Part shown: in pieces, positions 33,423 through 41,466 of the stretch
Layout: each line of letters starts with the position of its first letter
How positions within the stretch are numbered: the stretch's first letter is position 1
Source of the DNA: Salinicoccus cyprini
Lineage (GTDB): Bacteria > Bacillota > Bacilli > Staphylococcales > Salinicoccaceae
Direction: 5' to 3'
Length of the DNA stretch: 64,000 nucleotides
Assembly (NCBI RefSeq): GCF_007713705.1
Contig: NZ_VMSJ01000005.1
Span: 124,001-188,000, forward strand
The notes under the pieces: generated by a model
The model's input: the letters and a program-made list of their open reading frames with translations, nothing else
Databases searched by the model: none
Told to the model about the DNA's origin: nothing
Translations under genes and position numbers: made by a program

Positions 33423-34807
33423 AGATGAACTGGGACATAGTGAACGAAGCAGCGGACTGCAGCACGGAAAGAGATTTCGAAAGCTTCGACTATAAGGTTG
33501 TCGTCCTCGATGATGATCCGACAGGAACACAGACCGTCAAGGACCTGAACGTCTATACTGCCTGGGACGAATCACTTGTCCGGGATGGCTTCCAGTCCGA
33601 CAACAGCATGTTCTATATCATGACCAACTCACGGGCACTGTCCGAAGCCGAGACAGTCAAAGTGCATGAGGAGATCACCCATGTGCTTGAGAAGGTATCG
33701 GAAGCACTCGACCAGCCCTACCTCATCATCAGCAGGGGAGATTCGACGCTCAGAGGCCATTCCTACATTGAGCCGAAAACCATCAGTGACGCGAGCCCGG
33801 ACGGATTTGACGCGGTATTCCATATTCCTGCATTCTTCGAAGGTGGCCGCTATACGTACCAGGGTGTGCACTATCTGAAAGAGGGTGAATCGTTCATACC
33901 TGTTCATGAAAGCGAATTCGCAAATGATTCGACGTTCGGTTTTGATGCAGCTACCATGCAGCAGTACGTTGCCGAGAAGAGCGGCGGCGCCATCGATGCG
34001 GACCAGGTGAAGCATATAGACCTCGACATGCTCAGAGGATGCGATGATGCACAGTTGCTGGAATTCATCGATGCACTGTCGGATTTCGACCAGGTGGTTG
34101 TGGATGCCGCGAACGACAAGGATCTCGAGTTCTTCACTTCTGTCCTGATGGATTATCTGAACCGTGAAGATAAGAAGTTCATATTCAGAACAGCCGCCTC
34201 CTTCGTCAAATCGATCTGTGCCACACCGGGAGAAGTTTTGGACCAGTCCCGTATGACGGATCCGAAAGATGCACAGGGCGGCATCATCGTCGTCGGCTCC
34301 CACGTCAAAAAGACGACCGAGCAGCTCGAACAGCTGATCAGCCACTCTGACATTGAAGTATTGGAATTCGATGTCGCTGAAGTACGGGATATGGACGGCC
34401 TCACCGACTATGTCGAGAATCAGAGGAAACAGGCGGAGAAACTGATCGAGCAGGGCAGGGATGTTGTCATCTATACATCCCGGGAGCTGATCAGAACGGA
34501 AGACAGGGAAGAAAGTTTGAGAATATCGAAGCGGATTTCGGAAAGTCTGGTTGAGATCGTTTCAAGCCTTGAAATAAAACCGAGATTCATCATCGCAAAA
34601 GGCGGCATCACGTCCAGTGACCTTGCGACTATCGGACTCGGCGTGAAGAAAGCGCGGGTACTCGGGCAGGCGGAAAAAGGCATCCCGGTCTGGCTGACGA
34701 TGGCGGAGTCGAAGTATCCTGATATGCCGTATATCGTCTTCCCGGGTAATGTCGGGGACGCCGGCACACTGCTTGATGTCTACAGAAAACTGGATAGGGG
34801 AGAATAA
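33419..34807 (+). CDS. Four-carbon acid sugar kinase family protein (DUF1537)
   Basis: A 462-residue protein with both halves of the OtnK/LtnK/DtnK kinase fold. The N-terminal part has the sugar-binding stretch VVLDDDPTGTQTVKDLNVYT and SRGDSTLRGH. The C-terminal nucleotide-binding part contains FIIAKGGITSSDLATIGLG and IVFPGNVGDAGTL. Family members phosphorylate 3-oxo-tetronates or threonate. The start ATG overlaps the dehydrogenase stop (ATGA); an ATG six bases later is also possible. The usual partner (aldolase OtnC or PdxA2) is not next to it. Confidence 0.88.
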   Translation: MKMNWDIVNEAADCSTERDFESFDYKVVVLDDDPTGTQTVKDLNVYTAWDESLVRDGFQSDNSMFYIMTNSRALSEAETVKVHEEITHVLEKVSEALDQPYLIISRGDSTLRGHSYIEPKTISDASPDGFDAVFHIPAFFEGGRYTYQGVHYLKEGESFIPVHESEFANDSTFGFDAATMQQYVAEKSGGAIDADQVKHIDLDMLRGCDDAQLLEFIDALSDFDQVVVDAANDKDLEFFTSVLMDYLNREDKKFIFRTAASFVKSICATPGEVLDQSRMTDPKDAQGGIIVVGSHVKKTTEQLEQLISHSDIEVLEFDVAEVRDMDGLTDYVENQRKQAEKLIEQGRDVVIYTSRELIRTEDREESLRISKRISESLVEIVSSLEIKPRFIIAKGGITSSDLATIGLGVKKARVLGQAEKGIPVWLTMAESKYPDMPYIVFPGNVGDAGTLLDVYRKLDRGE

Positions 34808-34811
34808 ATAG

Positions 34812-36140
34812 ATGCTGTTGATTCTATTCATACTTGCACTTGCAGTACTGTTTCTACTGATATTGAAATTCAAGATTGAACCGTTTATTGCATTGCTGAT
34901 TGTATCATTCGGTCTGGCACTTGCTGTCCGCATACCGATCAGTGAAGCGTCATCCATCATTGCCGACGGCTTCGGCAGCACGCTGGCCGGTGTCGGTATT
35001 CTGATCGGACTCGGCATTGTCTTCGGCCAGTTTCTCGCGAAAGCGGGCGCTGTGGAGAAGATAGCAGAAGGTATCCTTTCCATGACCGGTTCCAAAAAAT
35101 CACCCGCAGGGCTTGCGCTGACTGGTACCATCGTCTCCATTCCTGTATTTTTCGATGCGGCATTCGTCATTCTGAACAAGGTGATCAGAAGTCTCAGCAC
35201 GAGAACGGGCATTGCCCGGATCACTTTTGTAACCGCTCTCGCAGTCGGTCTGATCGTCTCCCACAGCATGGTCATTCCGACACCAGGGCCTCTGGTTGTC
35301 GCAGAAAACGTCGGAGTCGACCTCGGCATCTTCCTGATTGCAGGCATATTTGTCGCTGTCGTGGCGACGCTTGTCGGCGGCTACGGCTACGGCATGTTCA
35401 TCGGCAGAAGGATGAAGAGTGAAACAGTCGAGGAGGAAGACGAAATGGAGGCTGAGCCGGAAGCACGCGCTCCGGCCAAGCAGATCTCAAAGACCCTTTC
35501 CTTCGGACTGATTGCCCTGCCGATCGTGCTGATACTGAGCAACACACTGGCCCAGCTTTTCATTCCGGATAATCCACTGTCGTCGTTCTTTGCATTTGTC
35601 GGCGATAAGAATGTGGCGCTCCTGATTGCCGTACTCGTTGCGCTGATTGTATTGAAACCCTATATCGCAGGTCCATACAAGACACAGTTCAACCAGTCCA
35701 TGCAGGACGCCGGCAGCATACTGCTGATCACAGGCGCCGGCGGGGCATTCGGTGCAGTCATCAATGCCAGCGGCATGGGTGACTACCTCATCGAAATGAT
35801 GAGCAGCTGGAATATACATATCCTATTGCTTGCTTTCATTTTCACACAGATACTCAGAGCATCTCTCGGCTCTGCGACAGTCGCACTGGTGACGACTTCA
35901 AGCATACTCGGCCCGCAGATCGCAGATCTCGCAGTATCCCCGGTACTGCTCGCACTCGCCATCTGTTCAGGCGCAATCGGCCTGTCGCTGCCGAACGACT
36001 CCGGCTTCTGGGTCGTCAACCGTTTCGGCAGACTGACAGTGACACAGACACTGCAGGCATGGTCCCTCGGTGGATTCGTTGCCGGACTGACAGGTCTTGG
36101 ACTTGTCTATGTCATGTACTTCATCACCCAGCTGGTGTAG
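34812..36140 (+). CDS. GntP family acid-sugar permease
   Basis: A 442-residue permease with about twelve or more spans and GntP family stretches such as SHSMVIPTPGPLVVAENVGVDLG and LPNDSGFWVVNRFGRLTV. It probably imports the substrate of the dehydrogenase and kinase encoded just upstream. The hydrophilic Glu-rich loop (EEEDEMEAEPEA, about 208-220) lies mid-protein. Start four bases after the kinase stop, with AGGGGAGA upstream. Terminator at 36162. Confidence 0.9.
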   Translation: MLLILFILALAVLFLLILKFKIEPFIALLIVSFGLALAVRIPISEASSIIADGFGSTLAGVGILIGLGIVFGQFLAKAGAVEKIAEGILSMTGSKKSPAGLALTGTIVSIPVFFDAAFVILNKVIRSLSTRTGIARITFVTALAVGLIVSHSMVIPTPGPLVVAENVGVDLGIFLIAGIFVAVVATLVGGYGYGMFIGRRMKSETVEEEDEMEAEPEARAPAKQISKTLSFGLIALPIVLILSNTLAQLFIPDNPLSSFFAFVGDKNVALLIAVLVALIVLKPYIAGPYKTQFNQSMQDAGSILLITGAGGAFGAVINASGMGDYLIEMMSSWNIHILLLAFIFTQILRASLGSATVALVTTSSILGPQIADLAVSPVLLALAICSGAIGLSLPNDSGFWVVNRFGRLTVTQTLQAWSLGGFVAGLTGLGLVYVMYFITQLV

Positions 36141-36161
36141 AGGTTCATAGTAGATTGAATA

Positions 36162-36207
36162 AAAAAGCAATCATGGTATCTCGATTCCGAGACTATGATT
36201 GCTTTTT
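36162..36207. terminator. Bidirectional terminator
   Basis: Thirteen-bp outer stem AAAAAGCAATCAT (36162-36174) with ATGATTGCTTTTT (36195-36207) and an inner TCTCG/CGAGA stem. It lies between the convergent GntP gene and DUF3169 gene. Confidence 0.85.
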
Positions 36208-36218
36208 GCTGTTTATGA

Positions 36219-36896
36219 CTACCCTTTATTCCTGATTGAAAGGACATACTGTGCATTTGAAATCAGGAGTATGCTTCCGATAAGCAGCATGCCGATAATC
36301 TGTGCATTTCCGGTCGCAACGGAGTACACCATCAGAATGACCAGTGACATGAACAGGAGGGCTGATGTGCTGGCAAATGCCTTGTACAGTCCATTCAGCA
36401 TGACATGACGTTCACCATCATCAGATACGGCCAACAGTTTGTCGGCATATCTGGCATCTGATATTTCAGGAAGGTTTCGCTCAGGGTAGAGTTGTTTCGG
36501 AAGTTTGGATGTGAATATCTGAAAAGCAAACGACAGACAGAACAGCACCAGGCTGCTGATTACGAACCAGAGCGGCATTTCACTGATTACACCGAGACCC
36601 ATTGCGAGAAAACTCAAGATGATTGAAGAATGGGTGGCCAGTGAAAGGTCGGAGAACTTCCTGTACTTGTACTGCTCCCTCAAATCTTCATCCATATCTT
36701 CATCCTTAGCCGTCCCTTTCAGCTGAAAGTATCCAATGATGCTGAGAACAACTGTAATGATAGCGAGTACAAACACTGTCATATTAAGCCATCGGCTATC
36801 CAGGTTGATCTGATTCAAAATATCGGTAAACATTACTGTGTAGGCGACAATAAATCCTCCGGCAGCATAAAGCAGCAGTTTCAGGGCGTATTTCAT
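36219..36896 (-). CDS. DUF3169 family membrane protein
   Basis: A 225-residue protein with about six spans (pairs at the N-terminus, middle and C-terminus) and a charged loop KGTAKDEDMDEDLREQYKYRKF. It matches DUF3169-type proteins that Firmicutes encode next to small XRE regulators. Its ATG follows GAGGAGG inside the regulator's last codons, directly abutting, so the two are translationally coupled. Function unknown. Confidence 0.82.
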   Translation of the reverse strand: MKYALKLLLYAAGGFIVAYTVMFTDILNQINLDSRWLNMTVFVLAIITVVLSIIGYFQLKGTAKDEDMDEDLREQYKYRKFSDLSLATHSSIILSFLAMGLGVISEMPLWFVISSLVLFCLSFAFQIFTSKLPKQLYPERNLPEISDARYADKLLAVSDDGERHVMLNGLYKAFASTSALLFMSLVILMVYSVATGNAQIIGMLLIGSILLISNAQYVLSIRNKG

Positions 36897-37100
36897 TTAA
36901 AGTTCCTCCTCATCGAATATGAAAATCTCTTCTATCGGTTCGTCGAAGATCTTTGCAAAGCGTTTGGCGATCAATAGGGAAGGGATGTATTCCTCACGCT
37001 CGATCAGGCTGACGGTCTGTCTCGAGATCCTGGCACGCTTTGCCAGTTCCGTCTGATTCAGACCATGGCGCGCACGCAATTCCTTCAGTCGTGTTCTCAT
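36897..37100 (-). CDS. Small XRE family regulator
   Basis: A 67-residue helix-turn-helix protein (HGLNQTELAKRARISRQTVSLIE) with an acidic C-terminal tail. It starts at ATG 37100, spaced from AGGTGA better than the adjacent ATG at 37103. The compact one-domain form is typical of regulators that control a neighbouring membrane protein gene. TTGTCA/TGACAA repeats just upstream are probable binding sites. Confidence 0.9.
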   Translation of the reverse strand: MRTRLKELRARHGLNQTELAKRARISRQTVSLIEREEYIPSLLIAKRFAKIFDEPIEEIFIFDEEEL

Positions 37101-37134
37101 CATTTCACCTCTCGACTCAAATATATAATATTAT

Positions 37135-37160
37135 TGTCAAAATGACAAGTATATTTGTCA
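37135..37160. promoter_or_regulatory. TTGTCA repeats upstream of the XRE gene
   Basis: An inverted pair TTGTCA-AA-TGACAA (37135-37148) followed by another TTGTCA (37155-37160) lies in the AT-rich control region between the XRE gene and the FAH gene. These are candidate XRE sites and may overlap -35 elements on the minus strand. Confidence 0.45.
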
Positions 37161-37204
37161 AAATAAAAAGCAGGACACTCGACACAATTATATTCTGAAT
37201 CTTA

Positions 37205-37213
37205 TGATATAAT
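37205..37213 (+). promoter_or_regulatory. Extended -10 promoter of the FAH-amidohydrolase operon
   Basis: TGATATAAT is a perfect TG-n-TATAAT 38 bases before the FAH start. Confidence 0.5.
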
Positions 37214-37250
37214 GCGTGGGAAACCTGTTTTTACAATGGAGGGAAAAGGC

Positions 37251-38102
37251 ATGAAACTATTGACGTTTTATAGTGAAGGACAGCTTAAACCTGGCGTACT
37301 GACAGATAGGGGCATTCTGGATATTTCGGGCTCCTATCCAACCATGATTGAAGCCATAGAACGTTATAGGGGACTGGATGAATTTCTGGAGTTCGCACTG
37401 GAGGAGGAGTCCGACTTCTTTCTCGAGCCAAGGCACGCAGCACTCGGTCCAGCTATCGACTGTGCAGAGAAAATCATCTGTGTCGGCCTCAACTACAGGA
37501 AGCACGCAGAGGAGTCCGGCATGCCTGCTCCCGACTATCCGATACTTTTCAGCAAGTATCGCAACAGCCTGTCCGGGAGCGGGGAAGCCGTCGGCATCCC
37601 GCTTGAGGCGGAACAGGTGGACTACGAGGCGGAACTGGCCATCGTCATTGGAAAAGAAGCGAAGAACATCACCGAAGAAGAGGCGGAGGACTACATTTTC
37701 GGCTACTGTGCGGCCAATGACCTGTCCGAAAGGTCCTTCCAGTTCAGGAGTGGACAGTGGCTGCTTGGTAAAAGTCTGGATGGGTTCTGTCCACTCGGAC
37801 CCTATATCGTCACTGCGGATGAAATCGAAGACCCGAACAAGCTACGCATCCGCCTGAGCGTGAATGGGGAGGTCCGGCAGGATTCCAACACCAACGATAT
37901 GATTTTCAAATGCGAAACACTGGTCAGCTACATCTCCCACTACATGACGCTGAAACCGGGGGATATCATTCTGACAGGCACACCGGAAGGCGTGGCGCTC
38001 GGCTATCCGGAAGATAACCGGCCGTGGCTACGGGATGGCGATGTGGTCACAGTGGAAATCGAGGATCTCGGCAGTCTAATCACGCATATGGAGGATGAGT
38101 AG
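37251..38102 (+). CDS. Fumarylacetoacetate hydrolase (FAH) family protein
   Basis: The start ATG 37251 follows GGAGGG by eight bases. The 283-residue protein has an N-terminal DUF2437-like segment and a FAH domain: VGLNYRKHAEESG, the metal-binding DYEAELAIVIGKEAKN, YCAANDLSERSFQ and LTGTPEGVALGY. Family members are divalent-metal hydrolases or decarboxylases/isomerases of 2-oxo acids (acylpyruvate hydrolase, 2-keto-3-deoxy-acid pathways). The next gene is an amidohydrolase starting just after its stop. Exact substrate unknown. Confidence 0.88.
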   Translation: MKLLTFYSEGQLKPGVLTDRGILDISGSYPTMIEAIERYRGLDEFLEFALEEESDFFLEPRHAALGPAIDCAEKIICVGLNYRKHAEESGMPAPDYPILFSKYRNSLSGSGEAVGIPLEAEQVDYEAELAIVIGKEAKNITEEEAEDYIFGYCAANDLSERSFQFRSGQWLLGKSLDGFCPLGPYIVTADEIEDPNKLRIRLSVNGEVRQDSNTNDMIFKCETLVSYISHYMTLKPGDIILTGTPEGVALGYPEDNRPWLRDGDVVTVEIEDLGSLITHMEDE

Positions 38103-38103
38103 G

Positions 38104-39414
38104 ATGCATCATGTCATTCATAATGTGCAATTCTTTGATGGCTATGGATTGCGCCTTGGAAACGTTGAGGTACAGGACGGTCGGATTGCTGCGGTGGATA
38201 GTGATCGGCAGACCGGCAATGACATCGACGGTACGGGGAAGTTCCTGTTTCCGGGTCTGGTCGACATGCATACACACATCACTCCGGCGAGTGCCAGACA
38301 CTATCTCGCTTCCGGCGTGACGACGGTACGGAATACAGCCGGCAATTTTGAAATCATTAAAGCGATGGACAGAATCGCCCCGGCAGTCCACGCCACGTAC
38401 CGCATGATTGATGGAGACCCTGGACTGTGGGGACCGACTTCCTACGGTAATATTTCGACAAACGATGCAGAGGAAGCAAGACGTGGTGTCGATGAGCTCC
38501 ATGCGCAGGGTGCTGGATTCGTGAAAGTCTATGGCAATATCCAGGAAGACGTCCTTGCTGCGGTTGTTGAGCAGGCACATGGTTATCGCCTGCCCGTCGC
38601 TGCCGACTTTATTCATTCTAAAATGATTGATGGGGTGAAGGCGGCCAGAGTGGGTATCGACTGGCTGGAACATGCCTCCGGCATTCTGCAAAGTCTCTAT
38701 CCAGCATTTCATTCGCAGTTGTCAGACGAAGAATTTGAAGCAGTAGCGGCTGAACCGCTGGATGAGGAAAGGCTTGATGAAGTGCTTGGTATGCTGCTTG
38801 ATGCCGACGTCAAACTGGTGCCGACACTGACGCTGTACCGCCATCTCGCCGAAGGGAAGCAGTTTGCAGCCTCTGCCATTGCAGCGTCGAAACAGCTGTC
38901 AATGCTCGAGATGGATGACAATTTTGAAATAAAAGCCCAGTTCGAATCTATTGCGCCGCATGTCACAAAGGAGATGCAGAGACGAGAGAAATGGGCCTAC
39001 GAGAAAGTAGGAGTTATTGCGCAGCGTTATATGGATATTGGGGGTGAAATATATATCGGCACCGATGCACCGGCCGGCATATGGAACTATCCTGGTATTT
39101 CATTGATTGAGGAGATGCTTGAATTCGAAGCACTCGGACTGCCACGGAATGACGTCATCAGAAAGGCGACGGAAGAAGCGTGTGCGAGTATCGGCTATGA
39201 GAATAAAGGCCGTATTGCTCGAGGATATGACGCGGATCTTGTGCTGCTTGATAAGAATCCCCTGGATGATCTGACACATCTGCTGTCTGTCCATACCGTC
39301 ATCAGAGCCGGCGAAATACATAGGTTGGAGGATATTTATTCCCATACGATAGACCGTGATGCACTCATGCAACTTTTCGAAAAGGTCGCAGCCAAATATG
39401 GGGGCGAGGTGTGA
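38104..39414 (+). CDS. Amidohydrolase family protein
   Basis: The start ATG 38104 has GGAGG nine bases upstream; ATG 38095 is an in-frame alternative that overlaps the FAH gene. The 436-residue metal-dependent hydrolase has LVDMHTHITPASARHYLASG (metal His pair), FVKVYGNI, WLEHASGI, and the late Asp in IYIGTDAPAGIWNYPG. It resembles imidazolonepropionase/prolidase-like amidohydrolases. The pairing with a FAH enzyme suggests a short catabolic route in which a C-N bond is hydrolysed; the substrate is not known. Terminator at 39470. Confidence 0.85.
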   Translation: MHHVIHNVQFFDGYGLRLGNVEVQDGRIAAVDSDRQTGNDIDGTGKFLFPGLVDMHTHITPASARHYLASGVTTVRNTAGNFEIIKAMDRIAPAVHATYRMIDGDPGLWGPTSYGNISTNDAEEARRGVDELHAQGAGFVKVYGNIQEDVLAAVVEQAHGYRLPVAADFIHSKMIDGVKAARVGIDWLEHASGILQSLYPAFHSQLSDEEFEAVAAEPLDEERLDEVLGMLLDADVKLVPTLTLYRHLAEGKQFAASAIAASKQLSMLEMDDNFEIKAQFESIAPHVTKEMQRREKWAYEKVGVIAQRYMDIGGEIYIGTDAPAGIWNYPGISLIEEMLEFEALGLPRNDVIRKATEEACASIGYENKGRIARGYDADLVLLDKNPLDDLTHLLSVHTVIRAGEIHRLEDIYSHTIDRDALMQLFEKVAAKYGGEV

Positions 39415-39469
39415 CTTTCGTGCCCCGCTTCCATTCATCTGGTGCCGCTTGCGAGGGCAGCCGCACAAA

Positions 39470-39497
39470 AATGCCCTGCTCGGTTGAGCAGGGCATT
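39470..39497. terminator. Bidirectional terminator
   Basis: Twelve-bp stem AATGCCCTGCTC (39470-39481) with GAGCAGGGCATT (39486-39497), GGTT loop, between convergent amidohydrolase and SDR genes. Confidence 0.85.
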
Positions 39498-39508
39498 CAT
39501 TTTCAAGG

Positions 39509-40267
39509 CTAGTCTGCCTGCATGCCGCCATCAACGTTATACATTGAGCCGGTGACGAATGAGGCGTCATCAGAGGCGAGGAAGTAGACGACTTTCGCGA
39601 CTTCCTCCGGTGTGCCGAAGCGGCCGAATGGAATGCCGGCCTTGATGGCTTCTCCGGATTTCTCAGGTTCTCCGGGTGACAGGTTGTTCTGGATGTCTGA
39701 CAGCATGTCTGTATCAATGGCTGCAGGTGCAACGGCATTGACGCGGATATTATTCCCGGCAGCTTCAAGTGCAGCGGTCTTTGTCAGCCCTGCGACTGCG
39801 TGCTTCGATGCGATATAGGCCGGCATGCCTGCCGAGCCGATGTAGGCTGCATTTGACGCGGTATTTACAATACTGCCGTAGTCCTGCTTCTCCATCTGCC
39901 GTATGACATGTTTCATGCCGAGGAAGACACCGGTTGTATTGATGCTCATCACCAGGTCGAAATCCTTCTTCGGCAAGTCCTTGATCTCCTTGAACGGTCC
40001 GTTGATGCCAGCATTATTGAAGAAAATATCAATTTTGCCAAACGTATCGACTGTTTCCTTTACATAGTTCTCAACTTCATCTTCATTTGTTACGTCCGCT
40101 TTGATCAGATGGATGTCGTCACTGCCGAGATTTTCCTTCGCACTTTCGAGGGCATCCATGTTCACATCGACAAGTACTACCTTTGCCCCACCATCGAGAA
40201 ACCGTTTCGCTGCTGCCTGACCGATTCCACCTGCACCACCAGTAATAAGTACAATATTGTCCTGCAT
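39509..40267 (-). CDS. SDR family oxidoreductase (FabG-like)
   Basis: A 252-residue classical short-chain dehydrogenase: cofactor motif TGGAGGIGQAA, NNAG motif (FNNAGING), catalytic Ser/Tyr/Lys region (NTASNAAYIGSAGMPAYIASK) and the C-terminal NVDGGMQAD. An Asp at the end of beta-2 (VDVN) suggests NAD preference. It probably oxidises or reduces a small alcohol or ketone. ATG 40267 follows TAGGAGGC. Monocistronic. Confidence 0.92.
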   Translation of the reverse strand: MQDNIVLITGGAGGIGQAAAKRFLDGGAKVVLVDVNMDALESAKENLGSDDIHLIKADVTNEDEVENYVKETVDTFGKIDIFFNNAGINGPFKEIKDLPKKDFDLVMSINTTGVFLGMKHVIRQMEKQDYGSIVNTASNAAYIGSAGMPAYIASKHAVAGLTKTAALEAAGNNIRVNAVAPAAIDTDMLSDIQNNLSPGEPEKSGEAIKAGIPFGRFGTPEEVAKVVYFLASDDASFVTGSMYNVDGGMQAD

Positions 40268-40421
40268 GTTCTGCCTCCTAAATAGTGTGTATAATTACAA
40301 TATAAAGAAAGCGATTACAAAATACAATCGATACGCTTCGGGAAATCTCACCAGGCAGACCATTTGATTTACGGCAGTCTGAAGCCCAACATGGAACTAT
40401 AAAAACAAGGAGGCGAATGGA

Positions 40422-41051
40422 ATGAATGTACTGGTTATCGGCGCAAACGGCCAGATTGGTAGAATTGTTGTGGATAAGCTGAAGGAAAGTGAACACGAAC
40501 CGATCGCAATGGTCCGCAAGGAGGCACAGGCGGAAGCGTTCCAGAACAAAGATGTAAAGACGGTGCTTGGCGACCTTGAAAAGGATTTCTCCCATGCATT
40601 CGAGGGTGTGGATGCAGTGGTATTCACTGCTGGATCCGGCGCGCATACCGGTGCGGACAAGACCATTCTGATCGATCAGGAAGGTGCGATGGAGTCGATA
40701 GACCTTGCTGAAAAGCATGGTGTCGAACACTTCGTCATGGTCAGCGGAATGGGTGTTGAGAACCCGAGAGCGGTGGAGGGCAAGATGCGCCCCTATCTGC
40801 ACGCAAAGCATCGTGCAGACCAATATCTTGAGCAGTCCGGTGTGCCCTATACAATCCTCCGTCCAGGTCGCCTGACAGACGATGCCGGTAAAGGTGCCGT
40901 CAACTTCTATGAATATCAGGGGGACGTCGAATATGGTGAAGTACCACGTGAGGATGTTGCCAGCGTGCTGATGGAAATCATCAATACCAAGGCAGAAAAC
41001 AAACTGTATCCCCTGATTGGTGGCGACACGCCAGTCACTCAAATTCTATAG
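40422..41051 (+). CDS. NAD(P)H-binding atypical SDR, paralogue of the 25.7-kb gene
   Basis: A 209-residue protein starting MNVLVIGANGQIGRIVVDKL with the same core as the protein at 25730 (shared MVRKE, GDLEKDFSHAFEGVD, AKHRADQYL, REDVASVL). The two clearly derive from a duplication. Likely an NAD(P)H-dependent reductase or redox sensor; substrate unknown. SD AAGGAGGC; monocistronic with a UUCG terminator. Confidence 0.88.
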   Translation: MNVLVIGANGQIGRIVVDKLKESEHEPIAMVRKEAQAEAFQNKDVKTVLGDLEKDFSHAFEGVDAVVFTAGSGAHTGADKTILIDQEGAMESIDLAEKHGVEHFVMVSGMGVENPRAVEGKMRPYLHAKHRADQYLEQSGVPYTILRPGRLTDDAGKGAVNFYEYQGDVEYGEVPREDVASVLMEIINTKAENKLYPLIGGDTPVTQIL

Positions 41052-41066
41052 AACCATGAGACATCC

Positions 41067-41091
41067 ATCCCGGCTTCGGCCGGGATTTTTA
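41067..41091 (+). terminator. Rho-independent terminator with UUCG tetraloop
   Basis: Eight-bp stem ATCCCGGC (41067-41074) with GCCGGGAT (41079-41086), C(TTCG)G tetraloop, then TTTTTAT. Confidence 0.92.
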
Positions 41092-41101
41092 TTATGGATT
41101 A

Positions 41102-41116
41102 TAGAAAACGGTTTCA
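41102..41116 (+). promoter_or_regulatory. Candidate CcpA (cre) site upstream of the DUF3311-SSS operon
   Basis: TAGAAAACGGTTTCA matches WTGNAANCGNWNNCW with one mismatch. It is about 60 bases upstream of a TATACT (41177-41182). Confidence 0.45.
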
Positions 41117-41185
41117 TTATTTAAATAATCAGAAAATGTAGAAAGTTGGGACATAAAGTGTTAATGTATCGGTAATTATACTTTA

Positions 41186-41205
41186 ACCTGATGTTATCAT
41201 CAGGT
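41186..41205 (+). promoter_or_regulatory. Inverted repeat at the DUF3311-SSS transcription start
   Basis: ACCTGATG-TTAT-CATCAGGT is a perfect 8-4-8 inverted repeat just behind TATACT (41177-41182) and before the ribosome binding site. It is either an operator or a 5' mRNA hairpin. Confidence 0.4.
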
Positions 41206-41223
41206 ACTAAGGAAGGTGAGGCA

Positions 41224-41466
41224 ATGAAACAGAACACACGGGAACCAATTAGAAACTACAAGATCTGGCTTGGCTTTCTCATCATCTTCATTCTGCTCAA
41301 CCCCTGGTACTTTCCATCCGGAGAGGAACCAGTACTGGTCTTCGGCGTGCCGCTCTGGGCGCTTGTCATCCTTGGCGTCACAGTCATGCTGTCGCTCTAT
41401 ATTACGTATGTCATCCGGTACCATTGGGATATCGAAGACGAACCATCGAGAGAGGAGGAGAAATAG
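41224..41466 (+). CDS. DUF3311 family small membrane protein
   Basis: The start ATG 41224 follows GGAAGGTGAGG. The 80-residue product has two spans (about 15-30 and 38-60) and ends in an acidic tail EDEPSREEEK. DUF3311 proteins are regularly encoded directly before sodium:solute symporters, as here (adjacent genes, no gap), and probably form an accessory subunit. Confidence 0.88.
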   Translation: MKQNTREPIRNYKIWLGFLIIFILLNPWYFPSGEEPVLVFGVPLWALVILGVTVMLSLYITYVIRYHWDIEDEPSREEEK

